The position numbers and the translations under genes are program-made. A stretch of 64,000 nucleotides of DNA from JAHCHG01 sp038251885 (GTDB lineage Bacteria; Acidobacteriota; Blastocatellia; Pyrinomonadales; Pyrinomonadaceae): contig JBBSAX010000001.1 of the NCBI GenBank assembly GCA_038251885.1, positions 29,089 to 93,088 of the forward strand. Reading direction: 5' to 3'. Each line of letters opens with the position of its first letter. The first letter of the stretch is position 1. Below the pieces are notes generated by a model. That model had not been told where the DNA came from. It did no database searches and saw only the letters and a program-made list of their open reading frames with translations. Below are positions 27,154-36,246 of this stretch, piece by piece.

Positions 27154-28008
27154 ATGACTGTAATTGCACTGGCAAATAAAAAAGGTGGAGTCGGAAAGAC
27201 CACAATGACTATCGAATTGGCTTCGGGCTTCGCTATTGCTGGGAAAAAAGTCTTGATGATAGATTTTGACCCGCAATGCTCGTTGACTAATGCGATGATT
27301 AAAGGCTCTTGGGATGATTACTGTCAATATAACATCGGGGATGTAATATTCGGAGAAATTAACAAGGAAAAACGAAATGAACGGGGCAGGAAAATCAGTT
27401 TGCTGGAAGCAGGAATTCAGACACAAGTTCCGAATTTACACCTTATCGGTGGCAGCACAGACCTTAAATTGCTGGAGAAAATGTCGCCTACATCGGCTCT
27501 CGCGTTAAAAAAGCGAATCGAAGAGATCAAAGAAAACTATGACTACATTTTTATTGACACGCCGCCATATGACGGAACGGTGCAGGAAAGCGCGTTAATG
27601 GCAACCGAATATGTGATTTTAGTTTATCAGGCAAAAGCAATGGGGTTGGAAGGATTGCAGGAAACGGCAAATACCATCGAAAACATTAGAGAAGAAGCCA
27701 ACCCGGAACTAAAAATTCTCGGCACGATTTTGAATCAGTATAAAAGCCGCACGGATTTGGCAAAAGAAGCGAAAGCATTCTTGCACCAGCATACAGAATT
27801 AATTGCCGAAGTATTCGAGCAGTCAATTGGCGATTATACGGCGATAGAAAGAAATCCGATTGAAAAATTGCCCGTTACAATGTCGCATCCGAGCAGCAAT
27901 GCGGCTGAACAAGTCAGAACGCTGACCAAAGAAATTATGAAAAAGCTGAAGTCCGCCGAAAGAAAAACCAAGGCAAACGGAAATTTAAAAAAAGGAGCTA
28001 AAGTCTGA
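27154..28008 (+). CDS. parA: ParA-family partition ATPase
   Basis: I start at the ATG at 27154, with AGGAGA eight bases upstream; the TTG before it is unlikely. Residues 8-16 are the deviant Walker A KKGGVGKTT. The family motifs KVLMIDFDPQCSLTNAM and YDYIFIDTPPYDGT follow. The 284-residue length matches plasmid ParA/Soj proteins. ParA forms ATP-dependent gradients on the nucleoid that segregate plasmid DNA or position the element, and it needs a ParB-type partner. The next gene starts with an ATG that overlaps its stop (TGATG) and is a winged-helix protein that may fill that role. Confidence 0.95.
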   Translation: MTVIALANKKGGVGKTTMTIELASGFAIAGKKVLMIDFDPQCSLTNAMIKGSWDDYCQYNIGDVIFGEINKEKRNERGRKISLLEAGIQTQVPNLHLIGGSTDLKLLEKMSPTSALALKKRIEEIKENYDYIFIDTPPYDGTVQESALMATEYVILVYQAKAMGLEGLQETANTIENIREEANPELKILGTILNQYKSRTDLAKEAKAFLHQHTELIAEVFEQSIGDYTAIERNPIEKLPVTMSHPSSNAAEQVRTLTKEIMKKLKSAERKTKANGNLKKGAKV

Positions 28009-28688
28009 TGAGTAAAAGAAAAACCGTGATTGAATTGCAAAACAAGCCGGAAAACAAAGCCGTCCGCCAAATTGTCGAAAAGACAAAGCCTGTTGATTTT
28101 GCTCCGATTAGCCCGATTATCACAAAACTAGAGTCGGAATCAGGAATTGAAAATAAAACGAAACCGAACGCGAAAAAATCTAAAAGCAGGGAAGAGAAAC
28201 CGAAATCGGTTGAAACTCAAACGGCGAAAAGCGTAACCGAAAATAAACCGGAAAGGTCAGAAAAAGAAACAGCCAAAGAAAGCGGGCGTTTAAGGATTTT
28301 TCAAACCAGCACGCCGATTACAAGAACCTTGACGAAGTTTCAAAAAGCCGCGATAGTCGTGCGCGGTGAAAACGGGAAGGAGCTAATCGAACTGCTCTGG
28401 CGCGACCAGATGAACGAGAAAACGAAAGACATCTGGGATTATCTCAGCGTAAAATTCGTTCAAGCCGAAGAAGAACTTAACACAAATGAGGTAACGATTC
28501 GCAAACGAGATATTCTCAAAGGTTCGGGAGTCAAATCCGACCGCACTTTTATTAGTGCGATTTACACTTTGGAGGATATGGGTTTGATTGAAGTCAAAAG
28601 ACTTTCGGGAAACAAAGAAGGCAATATTTATATTCTCACAGCGGAGGGCAGGGAAGATATCGATAATTACCGGAATTCAGAAGGTTGA
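28008..28688 (+). CDS. Winged-helix DNA-binding protein, possible ParA partner
   Basis: The ATG overlaps the parA stop codon, so the two are translationally coupled. The 226-residue protein has a disordered, Lys/Glu-rich N-terminal half (about 100 residues). Its C-terminal half ends in a helix-turn-helix/winged stretch (KRDILKGSGVKSDRTFISAI, YTLEDMGLIEVKRLSGN). The arrangement is that of a small partition or copy-control DNA-binding protein, as ParB-like partners often are on non-canonical plasmids. No ParB N-terminal arginine patch or CTP-binding motif was recognised. The exact role is inferred from coupling. Confidence 0.5.
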   Translation: MSKRKTVIELQNKPENKAVRQIVEKTKPVDFAPISPIITKLESESGIENKTKPNAKKSKSREEKPKSVETQTAKSVTENKPERSEKETAKESGRLRIFQTSTPITRTLTKFQKAAIVVRGENGKELIELLWRDQMNEKTKDIWDYLSVKFVQAEEELNTNEVTIRKRDILKGSGVKSDRTFISAIYTLEDMGLIEVKRLSGNKEGNIYILTAEGREDIDNYRNSEG

Positions 28689-28702
28689 CACTAGCAAAAA
28701 GT

Positions 28703-28727
28703 AAAAAAAGCGGTTGATAAATTTCAG
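28703..28727 (+). repeat. Recurrent AAGCGGTTG leader motif, copy 2 with hairpin
   Basis: AAAAAAAGCGGTTGATAAAT lies 23 to 47 bases before the methylase ATG. A complementary ATCAACCGC at 28738-28746 could fold with GCGGTTGAT into a 9-bp stem just before the start codon. Confidence 0.5.
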
Positions 28728-28749
28728 AAAAAAATCGAATCAACCGCCT

Positions 28750-29736
28750 ATGGAAGGAATAGATAAAAATACCAATACAGAATATCAATTCTGTATTGAA
28801 ACTATTATTGACCGAATCGAAAACGAACAAAAAATACTGACAAACAGGGAATTGCTCGAAATTTGCCAAGATTCTGCCAACCTTTTGAGCGGCGAATCAA
28901 ATCCTCATTTCTGCCACGAACTTGCAGAAGCCGCGCTCAATCTGCTGATTTTCAGAAAATTTCACAAAAATCTATTTGAAATTGAGAATCAGGCTGAATT
29001 TGTGCAACAAAATATTAAGCCTTTGGTTTCTAAATTGCCAACGCAAACTTGGCGAAGCCGGGAACAAATTTCTTTACAACAATTTTCTACGCCGCCGGCG
29101 ATTAGTTTTTTGCTTGCCGACACATTAAAAATCAAGAAAAGCGAAATAGTTTTAGAACCGTCTGCCGGAACAGGTAGTTTAGCGATTTGGGCGCAAACAG
29201 TCGGTGCGAAAGTTTTGACTAACGAGATTGACAATCGAAGATGTGAATTATTGAAACAACTTGGTTTTGCGCCGACGTCGTTTGATGCCGAATTCATTCA
29301 CGATTTTCTTCAGCCGGAAATTACGGTGGATGTCGTTATGATGAATCCGCCTTTTTCAGCTAATGGCGGACGCACTAAAAACTCCAGCAAATACGGGTTT
29401 CGCCACGTTGAAGCGGCTTTGGAACGGCTAAATAAAGGCGGCAGATTCGGCATAATTTTAGGCGAAGCAGGTGGACTCAACACCAAAACGGGAAGGAAAT
29501 TTTGGGGTAAGTTGATTGAGCAGTTTGATGTCAAAGCCAATCTCAAACTTTCAGGGCGTGAATATTACAAGTTCGGGACGACGGTTGACATAAATCTTAT
29601 CTTTGGCGAAAAATTACTCGAGCCGAGCGAAGTTGACAAGGTTAAAACAGTGAATCAAATTCCTTTCTTCACGGCTCAAACAGTCGAAGAAGCCTTCGAT
29701 AAACTAACAATCCAAAACCTACGATTTAATCAATAA
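28750..29736 (+). CDS. N6-adenine-type DNA methylase, class I
   Basis: The ATG at 28750 (MEGIDKNTNTEYQF) gives 328 residues. The SAM-binding motif I is VLEPSAGTGSLAIWAQ and the catalytic motif IV is NPPF, in DVVMMNPPFSANGG. The order, with motif I ahead of the NPPF catalytic motif, is that of gamma-class N6-adenine methylases. It lies directly before the giant helicase, 9 bases apart, so both probably act on the same DNA. Such methylase-helicase pairs on mobile elements can protect against restriction or help replication. A full restriction-modification unit is not present, as no nuclease is seen. Confidence 0.85.
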   Translation: MEGIDKNTNTEYQFCIETIIDRIENEQKILTNRELLEICQDSANLLSGESNPHFCHELAEAALNLLIFRKFHKNLFEIENQAEFVQQNIKPLVSKLPTQTWRSREQISLQQFSTPPAISFLLADTLKIKKSEIVLEPSAGTGSLAIWAQTVGAKVLTNEIDNRRCELLKQLGFAPTSFDAEFIHDFLQPEITVDVVMMNPPFSANGGRTKNSSKYGFRHVEAALERLNKGGRFGIILGEAGGLNTKTGRKFWGKLIEQFDVKANLKLSGREYYKFGTTVDINLIFGEKLLEPSEVDKVKTVNQIPFFTAQTVEEAFDKLTIQNLRFNQ

Positions 29737-29745
29737 TTCAAACAA

Positions 29746-32700
29746 ATGCAAACAATTCAAGAACCGACGCTGGCGAATGCGTTCCGGGCAAATATTCCTG
29801 TGCCGACGCAGATTCAAGCCGACACGAAACAAAATCAGCAAACGCATAATTTTCTAAAAAGACAGACGCAAAACGAACCGTTAATTTATCAGCCGCATTG
29901 GATTTTGGGCGGAGCGAAACATCCGGGCTTGATTGTCGAAACGCCCGGTTTGGCAAATGTTGCGCCGCCCCCGATTACATATCGCCCGCAGTTACCACAT
30001 AGTTTAAGCGACCTTGGGTTTATCTCAGCTTTTCAATTCGAGCGCGTGATTTACGCGGGAATTGCCCACGAGTCGAGACTAACAAACGGCGCACGAGCGG
30101 GAATTTCTATCGGCGACGGCACAGGCTCAGGAAAGACCGCGACGCTTGCCGGAATTATTTTGGATAACTGGTTTCGTGGCAACCGAAAAACAGTTTGGTT
30201 TTCCGTCAAAACTGATTTAATCGAATCCGTCCGCGAAGAATTTGCCCGTTTAGGTTTTAGAATTCCGATTCGGCTCATCAACGATTACACGCCCGAACAA
30301 AACATCCTGCTTCGTGAAGGCATTATCTTTTGCACCTATAAATCGCTGATCGCCAAATCCAAAACAGGCGACAGACGCATTGACCAGATTATGCGCTGGC
30401 TCGGAAACGAAGGCATTGAAATTTTCGATGAAGGACATCGCGCCAAACACGCTTTTGCGGACGAAAACGGTAAGTCAACCCAAACCGGACAAGCAGTTTT
30501 AGAAGTTCAGGACGTAACTAAATATCCCAATATTCGAGTAGTTTATTCATCAGCAACCGCCGCGAGCGAAGTCAAGCATCTCGCTTATCAAATTCGACTT
30601 GGATTGTGGGGAATGGGAACGAGTTTTCCGCTGGGATTTTCTCAATTTGCCGAAGAAATCGAAGCCGGAGGAGTCGGCGCAATGGAAATGACAGCCCGCG
30701 ACCTCAAAGCGATGGGCAGATATTTCTGCGGCAATCTGAGCTACGGCGTTGATCCCGATTCGGGTTTGGCGGTTGAATACCGCGAAGTGATTCATCCATT
30801 AACTATCCGGCAACGCGAAATGTATAACAATATGGCGCGGGCGTGGCAGGAAGTTTTGAAGAATTTCAATCGCGCACTTGAAATTACCAACTCAAGCAAA
30901 ATATCCCGTCGCTATGCCATCGGACAATTTTGGGCGGAACATCAAAGGTGTTTTCGCAATCTCATCACGGCTTTCAAAGTTCCGACAATTATCCGGGAAA
31001 TCGAAACGGCTCTGGCAAACGGGCAATCGGTCGTCGTTTCAATCACCGGCACAGGCGAAGCCCAGACTAAAAAACAGATCAGTCGCGCTTTGGACGAAGA
31101 AGAAGCCATAGACGATTTAGATTTCAGTCCGCGCGAAACTCTGACCAGATTGGTAGAAAACTGTTTTCCAACCAAAGTTTTTCAAGAAGAAACCGATTCT
31201 GCGGGCGGCAACATCGTTTATGTTCCTGTTTTGGATAACAATGGCAACCAACTTGAAAGCCGCATCGCATTGGAACTCAAAAGGGAACTGCTCGACCGGC
31301 TTTCGGTTTTGGAAATTCCCGAACATCCCCTCGATCAACTCGTTAATTATTTCGGGACGGAAAACGTCGCGGAGATGACCGGACGCAAAAAACGCTTGAT
31401 AAAAACTCTTTCGGGAAGATTTGAATATCGCGCCCGCCAAATCCCCGGCGTGCCTAACCGCCTCATCAACTTACATGAGAAAAACAGTTTTCAAAATAAA
31501 GATAAACGAATTGCGATTATGTCGGAAGTCGCTTCAACGGGCGACAATCTGCACGCCAGCCGCAAAGCACGAAACGGGCAGCGGCGTTACCACATTGCCG
31601 CCGAACTGAAATGGTCTGCCGATAAACAAGTTCAGGATTTCGGGCGGACTCATCGGACAGACCAATACTCGCCACCGATTTATGGATTAGTTTTTACCGA
31701 ACTCGGCGGAGAAGTCAGGTTTTCCGCGACAATTGCCAGAAGACTCGGAACTCTCGGTGCATTGACCAAAGGCGACAGGCGGGCGGAAAAAGCCGGAAAT
31801 TTGGATAAATATAATCTCGAATCAAAGGAAGGCAGAGCCGCTTTAAATGTCGTTTTCACGCGAATTTTGAACGGCGAACAAATTGTCGGGCTGGAAAATC
31901 CGCGCGATGCGTTAATCGATATGGGGCTTTTGAAAGACTCAGCCAACGGCGACGGAATCACTCCAAGTGAGCGAACTAACATTCCGCGATTTCTCAATCG
32001 TCTTTTGTCGCTGGAAGTCGAACGGCAAAACGCTTTGTTCGATTATTTTTACCAAACCTTTCTCGAAACCATCGAACATCTCAAAGCCCAAGGCAAAATG
32101 GACGATGGAATGGAAGACCTTAAAGCACTGTCGGTTCAATTTGCCGAAGCTCCGCAAGTTCTTTTCCGCGATTCTTTGACGGGCGCGATCACGATTTATT
32201 ACAAACTTGAAATCACCGTCCCAACTCGTCCTGCTCCGTTTGCAGAAATCTCCCAATTTGACGGCATTTATTTTTACGAAAATCGCACCGGAGGAGAATT
32301 TATTGCGGTGCGTCCGACATTGGCGCATACCGACCCGGCAACGGGCGAGCGGTATCAGATGGTTTCGGTCAGTAAGCCTTCTGGCTACAACCTACTCTAC
32401 ATTCGGGAAAGCGAACTCGACACCAGATACAAAATCGTCCCGAAATCACGCGCCCAAAAGTGGTGGCAAAGCGAAGTTGAAAAAATTCCGCTGACCGAGC
32501 AAAAAATAATTCACCTTTTGAGCGGTGCGCTCCTTCCGATTTGGAAGAATCTCAAACAATTACAGCAAAACGGGCTGAATATCATCCGCACCACCACCGA
32601 CGACGGAACGCGGCTTGTTGGTGTGAGCATCAACGCTTCCACCATCAATGAAATCCGCCGCACCTTTGGCATTTGGAAAAACGCGGCGGGAACAGCCGAA

Positions 32701-33093
32701 GAAATCATCCGCACCGTCAGCGAAGAACACGAAATTATCGAATTGCTGGGTGAAATAAAAGTGCGCCAAACCAGTTTTCAAGGAAATCGAGTGATTGAAG
32801 TTTGTCCAGCCACCTTTGAGCAAATCCGCGAACTTCGTGAAACCGCACTGATTAACATCATTCAAAACAGTCGCAGCCGGTTCTTTTTGCCCGATGATGA
32901 AAATCGCGCCGTTGAAACGCTCGAAAAGGTTTTGAAGTTATATCCGCCGGTTTCTTTGCTAAAAAACGAAGGAGAAGTCTTAGAAGCGCAAAATACGGCT
33001 GGATTAGACCTCAATCACAGTCCTGTTTTATTACCCGATTGGCTGATTGAACCGCCAAAAGAGGAAGTTGAACGAATTTTAGTCAGAAACTAA
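29746..33093 (+). CDS. Giant SNF2/strawberry-notch-type helicase
   Basis: A 1115-residue superfamily 2 ATPase. Motif I is GDGTGSGKTATLAGI (near residue 126). The DExx box is IFDEGHRAKHA. The C-terminal helicase lobe has SEVASTGDNLHASRKARNG and FGRTHRTDQYSPP (motif VI region). DEGH and RTHRTDQ match the strawberry-notch (SBNO) class of helicases found in many phages and plasmids. The ~500 residues after the helicase core are of unknown fold. It is co-transcribed with the methylase and the small gene after it. Role inferred: DNA remodelling or anti-restriction during transfer. Confidence 0.85.
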   Translation: MQTIQEPTLANAFRANIPVPTQIQADTKQNQQTHNFLKRQTQNEPLIYQPHWILGGAKHPGLIVETPGLANVAPPPITYRPQLPHSLSDLGFISAFQFERVIYAGIAHESRLTNGARAGISIGDGTGSGKTATLAGIILDNWFRGNRKTVWFSVKTDLIESVREEFARLGFRIPIRLINDYTPEQNILLREGIIFCTYKSLIAKSKTGDRRIDQIMRWLGNEGIEIFDEGHRAKHAFADENGKSTQTGQAVLEVQDVTKYPNIRVVYSSATAASEVKHLAYQIRLGLWGMGTSFPLGFSQFAEEIEAGGVGAMEMTARDLKAMGRYFCGNLSYGVDPDSGLAVEYREVIHPLTIRQREMYNNMARAWQEVLKNFNRALEITNSSKISRRYAIGQFWAEHQRCFRNLITAFKVPTIIREIETALANGQSVVVSITGTGEAQTKKQISRALDEEEAIDDLDFSPRETLTRLVENCFPTKVFQEETDSAGGNIVYVPVLDNNGNQLESRIALELKRELLDRLSVLEIPEHPLDQLVNYFGTENVAEMTGRKKRLIKTLSGRFEYRARQIPGVPNRLINLHEKNSFQNKDKRIAIMSEVASTGDNLHASRKARNGQRRYHIAAELKWSADKQVQDFGRTHRTDQYSPPIYGLVFTELGGEVRFSATIARRLGTLGALTKGDRRAEKAGNLDKYNLESKEGRAALNVVFTRILNGEQIVGLENPRDALIDMGLLKDSANGDGITPSERTNIPRFLNRLLSLEVERQNALFDYFYQTFLETIEHLKAQGKMDDGMEDLKALSVQFAEAPQVLFRDSLTGAITIYYKLEITVPTRPAPFAEISQFDGIYFYENRTGGEFIAVRPTLAHTDPATGERYQMVSVSKPSGYNLLYIRESELDTRYKIVPKSRAQKWWQSEVEKIPLTEQKIIHLLSGALLPIWKNLKQLQQNGLNIIRTTTDDGTRLVGVSINASTINEIRRTFGIWKNAAGTAEEIIRTVSEEHEIIELLGEIKVRQTSFQGNRVIEVCPATFEQIRELRETALINIIQNSRSRFFLPDDENRAVETLEKVLKLYPPVSLLKNEGEVLEAQNTAGLDLNHSPVLLPDWLIEPPKEEVERILVRN

Positions 33094-33103
33094 CCGAAAA
33101 AAT

Positions 33104-33517
33104 ATGTTACTCAATCCGTTTTTACTAGAAAAAGCCTTTATTCAAACACGAAAACAAGTCCCGCGTGACTTAGGCGTGAAAATGAAAAATCGCCGCCATA
33201 ATGCGCTGAAAAAAGCCTACGAGCGGCTGATCGAAAATCCGTATATTGATTATGAAAACGGAAAAATGTTGATTTTAAGCGATTCAATAACCGACAAAGG
33301 CGAAGCGAAATTTTATCGGACTTCTGCTCAAGAATGCCGTCTGATCGAGCCGTTAAATGTCCTGTGCCACGCTTTTTGGGAAGGTTTCCCGTGTTGGCAT
33401 AAGGCGACGCTTGAAATTGTCGAAAATTATCTCTTAATTGAAAGCAATTTCATAAATGAACAAAGTAAAACTGTTGACAGCGTGAACAGTTCAGGTGTCG
33501 CCACCGTGAACAGTTGA
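33104..33517 (+). CDS. Hypothetical protein after the helicase
   Basis: This 137-residue protein starts 10 bases after the helicase stop, with no strong ribosome binding site, so it may be translationally coupled. It has a basic N-terminal segment (KMKNRRHNALKKAYERLI) and a beta-rich middle; the last dozen codons repeat a GTGAACAGTT sequence twice (NSSGVATVNS). I recognise no family. The repeats at its end lie in a possible binding site for the sigma-54 activator encoded next. Confidence 0.35.
   Translation: MLLNPFLLEKAFIQTRKQVPRDLGVKMKNRRHNALKKAYERLIENPYIDYENGKMLILSDSITDKGEAKFYRTSAQECRLIEPLNVLCHAFWEGFPCWHKATLEIVENYLLIESNFINEQSKTVDSVNSSGVATVNS
33469..33515. promoter_or_regulatory. Candidate upstream activator site (dyad plus half-site)
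   Basis: AACTGTTGACAGCGTG with AACAGTT forms a near-perfect dyad (33469-33491; arms AACTGTT and AACAGTT). A second GTGAACAGTT half-site lies at 33506-33515. They overlap the last codons of the preceding gene. The spacing to the -24 element at 33611 is about 100-140 bases, typical for an enhancer-binding activator. Confidence 0.45.
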
Positions 33518-33610
33518 GAGTTTTTCAAAAATCATTGTGATAGCCTGTTTTATTTATAACTCTCATTTCCTCTGTGGTTTAGTATCGTTTGTGTAAAGCT
33601 CTGAATCTTC

Positions 33611-33624
33611 GGCACACGATTTGA
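33611..33624 (+). promoter_or_regulatory. Candidate sigma-54 (-24/-12) promoter
   Basis: GGCACACGATTTGA keeps the GG at -24, ten bases of spacing, then G at -12 with A in place of the usual C. The T-rich run just before it fits the consensus. It lies 43 bases before the sigma-54 activator ATG, so the regulator may control itself. One key base is off consensus, so the call is tentative. Confidence 0.4.
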
Positions 33625-33666
33625 ATTATAAGAACCGAAAACTTAATTCAAACCGAAAGAAAAAAG

Positions 33667-34770
33667 ATGACAAACTTTACTTTTCAAAATGCCGAAAAAT
33701 GTGGCAAACGACTTATTTCCGAATTGGAAAAGAAAATCGAGCGATATGCAAAAGTTCCGCATTACGTTTTGATCACCGGAGAACGCGGAACGGGCAAAAC
33801 GACGATTGCTAAACGGCTTCACGAGCAAAGCCCACGGGCGAAAAAGGAATTCGTCAACTTAAATTGTGCGAGTTTAACGGCGGAACTACTCGAATCCGAA
33901 CTATTCGGCTACGAAAAAGGAGCATTCACGGGCGCGAACGCTCCAAAAATGGGACTTTTTGAAATTGCGTCGGGCGGCACGCTTTTTTTGGACGAAATCG
34001 GCGAAATTCCGCTTATCCTTCAAGCCAAACTTCTGAAAGCAGTTGAAGAGAAACGAATTCGCCGCGTCGGAAGCAGTGTTGAACGTGCGGTTGATACGCG
34101 GATCATCGCCGCAACTTCGCAAAATCTCGAACAGATGGTTTTGGGTGGAAATTTTAGAGCCGATCTGTTTGACCGGCTGAACATTTTGCGGCTTGAAACA
34201 GTTCCGCTCAAATTTCAAAAAGAAAAAATAGTAAAAATATTGACGGAAAGTTTGGAGAAAGAGCGTCAAATCATCGGGCGTAACAATTCTTTTGAAATTT
34301 CCGACGAAGCCGTAAAAATTCTTTTGTGCTACGAATGGCAAGGTAATTTTCGTGAACTTCATAATTTTGCGACGCGCATCGCGGTTGAATGTTTTGAACG
34401 AGAGATTATCTCAGCCGATGTGGTTTGTCAGGTATTGGGTTTAGAAACTCCAGAATATATTGTGCCGGAAACCACCGAAATAACGGCGGAAACGGTCATT
34501 GATTACGATTTTCGCACGGCTTCCGACAACCTCATCACCTTAACTATTGATCCGAAATCAGATGACCTTGACAGCATTTATATCAAAGCCGCCGGCATTC
34601 TTATCAATCATCGTTTAGCCGAAAATAACAACAGTATTCGGCAGACTGCACAAAGTTTGGGAACGGCTCATTCGACAATTTGCCGCCTTTTGGCAAAATT
34701 CAATGCCTGCGGCAATGTGAAACAATTTCCGCTTGAGGCTACAAGTGAAAAATTTGCCATAGCCGCCTAA
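33667..34770 (+). CDS. Sigma-54-dependent activator (AAA+/Fis-type, no receiver)
   Basis: This 367-residue AAA+ protein has Walker A GERGTGKTTIAKRL, the sigma-54 contact loop GAFTGA (from about residue 86) in ELFGYEKGAFTGANAPKM, and Walker B TLFLDEIGEIP. These are hallmarks of bacterial enhancer-binding proteins. The C-terminus ends in a Fis-type helix-turn-helix (NSIRQTAQSLGTAHSTICRL). It has no receiver or sensory domain: the AAA+ domain starts within ~35 residues, so activity is probably set by levels, by another protein, or constitutively. It sits upstream of the PRTRC genes and may drive them. Confidence 0.93.
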   Translation: MTNFTFQNAEKCGKRLISELEKKIERYAKVPHYVLITGERGTGKTTIAKRLHEQSPRAKKEFVNLNCASLTAELLESELFGYEKGAFTGANAPKMGLFEIASGGTLFLDEIGEIPLILQAKLLKAVEEKRIRRVGSSVERAVDTRIIAATSQNLEQMVLGGNFRADLFDRLNILRLETVPLKFQKEKIVKILTESLEKERQIIGRNNSFEISDEAVKILLCYEWQGNFRELHNFATRIAVECFEREIISADVVCQVLGLETPEYIVPETTEITAETVIDYDFRTASDNLITLTIDPKSDDLDSIYIKAAGILINHRLAENNNSIRQTAQSLGTAHSTICRLLAKFNACGNVKQFPLEATSEKFAIAA

Positions 34771-34817
34771 AATTAAGGACAATAAAAATCAACAACTAGG
34801 AGAAACAGCAAAAATAT

Positions 34818-35048
34818 ATGGACGAAACCGAAAAAAATAATGAAGCGGCGGGCAAAACTGAGGATTGGGCAGTTCTGCCGTTTGATGAAACGGCAGATGA
34901 CGCACGATGGACAAAACTTATCGAAGAAACCGATGGGTTGATAAAAAAGGCGGAAGAATTGGAAGCCGTTCACGGTCCGCTATTGATGGAAACCAAGTTA
35001 AGCGACTTGGAATTTTCAGACGAGCAGCCAGAAGATGTTCCTTTCTGA
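34818..35048 (+). CDS. Small acidic hypothetical protein
   Basis: This 76-residue protein is strongly acidic, with no cysteine cluster and no membrane helix. A GGAG lies 17 bases before the ATG. It begins 47 bases after the sigma-54 activator stop and ends about 125 bases before the PRTRC E-like gene. Its C-terminus (KLSDLEFSDEQPEDVPF) is a short linear-motif-like tail. I recognise no family. It may be a small interaction partner for the neighbouring genes or a non-functional frame. Confidence 0.35.
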   Translation: MDETEKNNEAAGKTEDWAVLPFDETADDARWTKLIEETDGLIKKAEELEAVHGPLLMETKLSDLEFSDEQPEDVPF

Positions 35049-35140
35049 AATTAGAAAAAATCAAAATAATCTTTTCTCTGAAGCCGGATGTAATTTCAAA
35101 CGGCTTTTTTATTTTTGCAATTTTTTTGAGTCCGGCGATA

Positions 35141-35166
35141 GAAAAAGCGGTTGGTAAAATTTAGGA
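35141..35166 (+). repeat. Recurrent AAGCGGTTG leader motif, copy 3
   Basis: GAAAAAGCGGTTGGTAAAAT lies just before the AGGAG ribosome binding site of the PRTRC E-like gene. It matches copies at 28703 and 40795 closely. It is not coding. Confidence 0.5.
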
Positions 35167-35173
35167 GTAAAAA

Positions 35174-36226
35174 ATGGAAATTTTAAACAGCGGTTCTTTT
35201 ATCAATCTTGAAAATCAAGAAAAAATCGAACAGTTAAAATACACCGCCCGCGAACTGGCTAATGCGGCGAGTTCAACGGCAGGTTTTACGAATGAAGAAG
35301 AAGCGGCAAGCAAACTTGCGCTCGAATTCTGGCAAGGCTTGGAATATATGTGCCGCGAAAGTGAGAGAGGGGCGATTCAGAATATTTTTACGGGAGAATT
35401 CCTTGAAAGTCTGCGTGAACTTCGCCCTGCTTCAATCGTTACGGAAATTACACCGACGGATGAAACACCGGAAATTGTGACTGAACAGACAAGTCAAAAG
35501 GTTAAGGCAGAAGATGAATTTCTCGGAGTTCTTGAAGACGAACATCAGGAAACAGACTTGGCAGCAAACACGGACTCGATTCAGGAAATATCTGTTTCCG
35601 AGGAAGTTTTGACTTCAACGAAAAATGATTCGATTGAAAATCAACAAATCGAATCATTTGAAGTCGTTGAAAACGAATCGGACTCGACGCAATCTGAGCA
35701 ATATATTAGCCAAATCACCGATACCGACTCATCCGACCAAGAAACTGAACCAAAAGAAATTGAGGTTGCGGGCAGTTTGAGTCTGCCCGAAAAAGAACCG
35801 TATCAATTTGACAAATGCACCGTCACGGCGACTATTCAACTGCTTCCCGTCATCGAAAATTCTGCTAACCGAAAAGCCGTATTAAGCGTCAAGACGCACG
35901 ATTTTGCACCCCAAATTTCGTTGGTTGAAGTTTCTGCTGGAAAGGAATTGACGGTTGCACTCGCGCCGGAGATTGAGAAAGTTTTGGCGCAATACAAAAG
36001 CGACTTGCCATTCAAAGTGATGGACAAAATGAAGCAAGAGAAAGCCGTGACGAAACGAAATACGCCGAAAGTTTCAATTGAAACGAAAAGCATTTCTCAA
36101 ACGGTGGCAAAACCCAAAGAAACTGCTATTACGCCAAATACGCATGGGGCAACTGCTCAAACCAATCTTGCGCCCACACCGCAAACGGCTGAAACAGGTA
36201 TGCAAGGAAGCCTTTTTGCAATTTAA
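35174..36226 (+). CDS. PRTRC protein E-like acidic protein
   Basis: An AGGAG ribosome site lies before the ATG. The N-terminal ~90 residues are helical. A long acidic, Ser/Glu/Asp-rich linker follows (about residues 95-200). The C-terminal part is beta-rich: CTVTATIQLLPVIENSANRK, then APQISLVEVSAGKELTVALA. That segment is similar in rhythm to the domain of PRTRC protein E. Position also fits: it is the first gene of the run E-C-(unknown)-F-B-A-ThiF. PRTRC E has no known biochemical role. The family call is by pattern and order, so moderate only. Confidence 0.5.
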   Translation: MEILNSGSFINLENQEKIEQLKYTARELANAASSTAGFTNEEEAASKLALEFWQGLEYMCRESERGAIQNIFTGEFLESLRELRPASIVTEITPTDETPEIVTEQTSQKVKAEDEFLGVLEDEHQETDLAANTDSIQEISVSEEVLTSTKNDSIENQQIESFEVVENESDSTQSEQYISQITDTDSSDQETEPKEIEVAGSLSLPEKEPYQFDKCTVTATIQLLPVIENSANRKAVLSVKTHDFAPQISLVEVSAGKELTVALAPEIEKVLAQYKSDLPFKVMDKMKQEKAVTKRNTPKVSIETKSISQTVAKPKETAITPNTHGATAQTNLAPTPQTAETGMQGSLFAI

Positions 36227-36246
36227 CCGAGAGGTAATTAAAAGTT

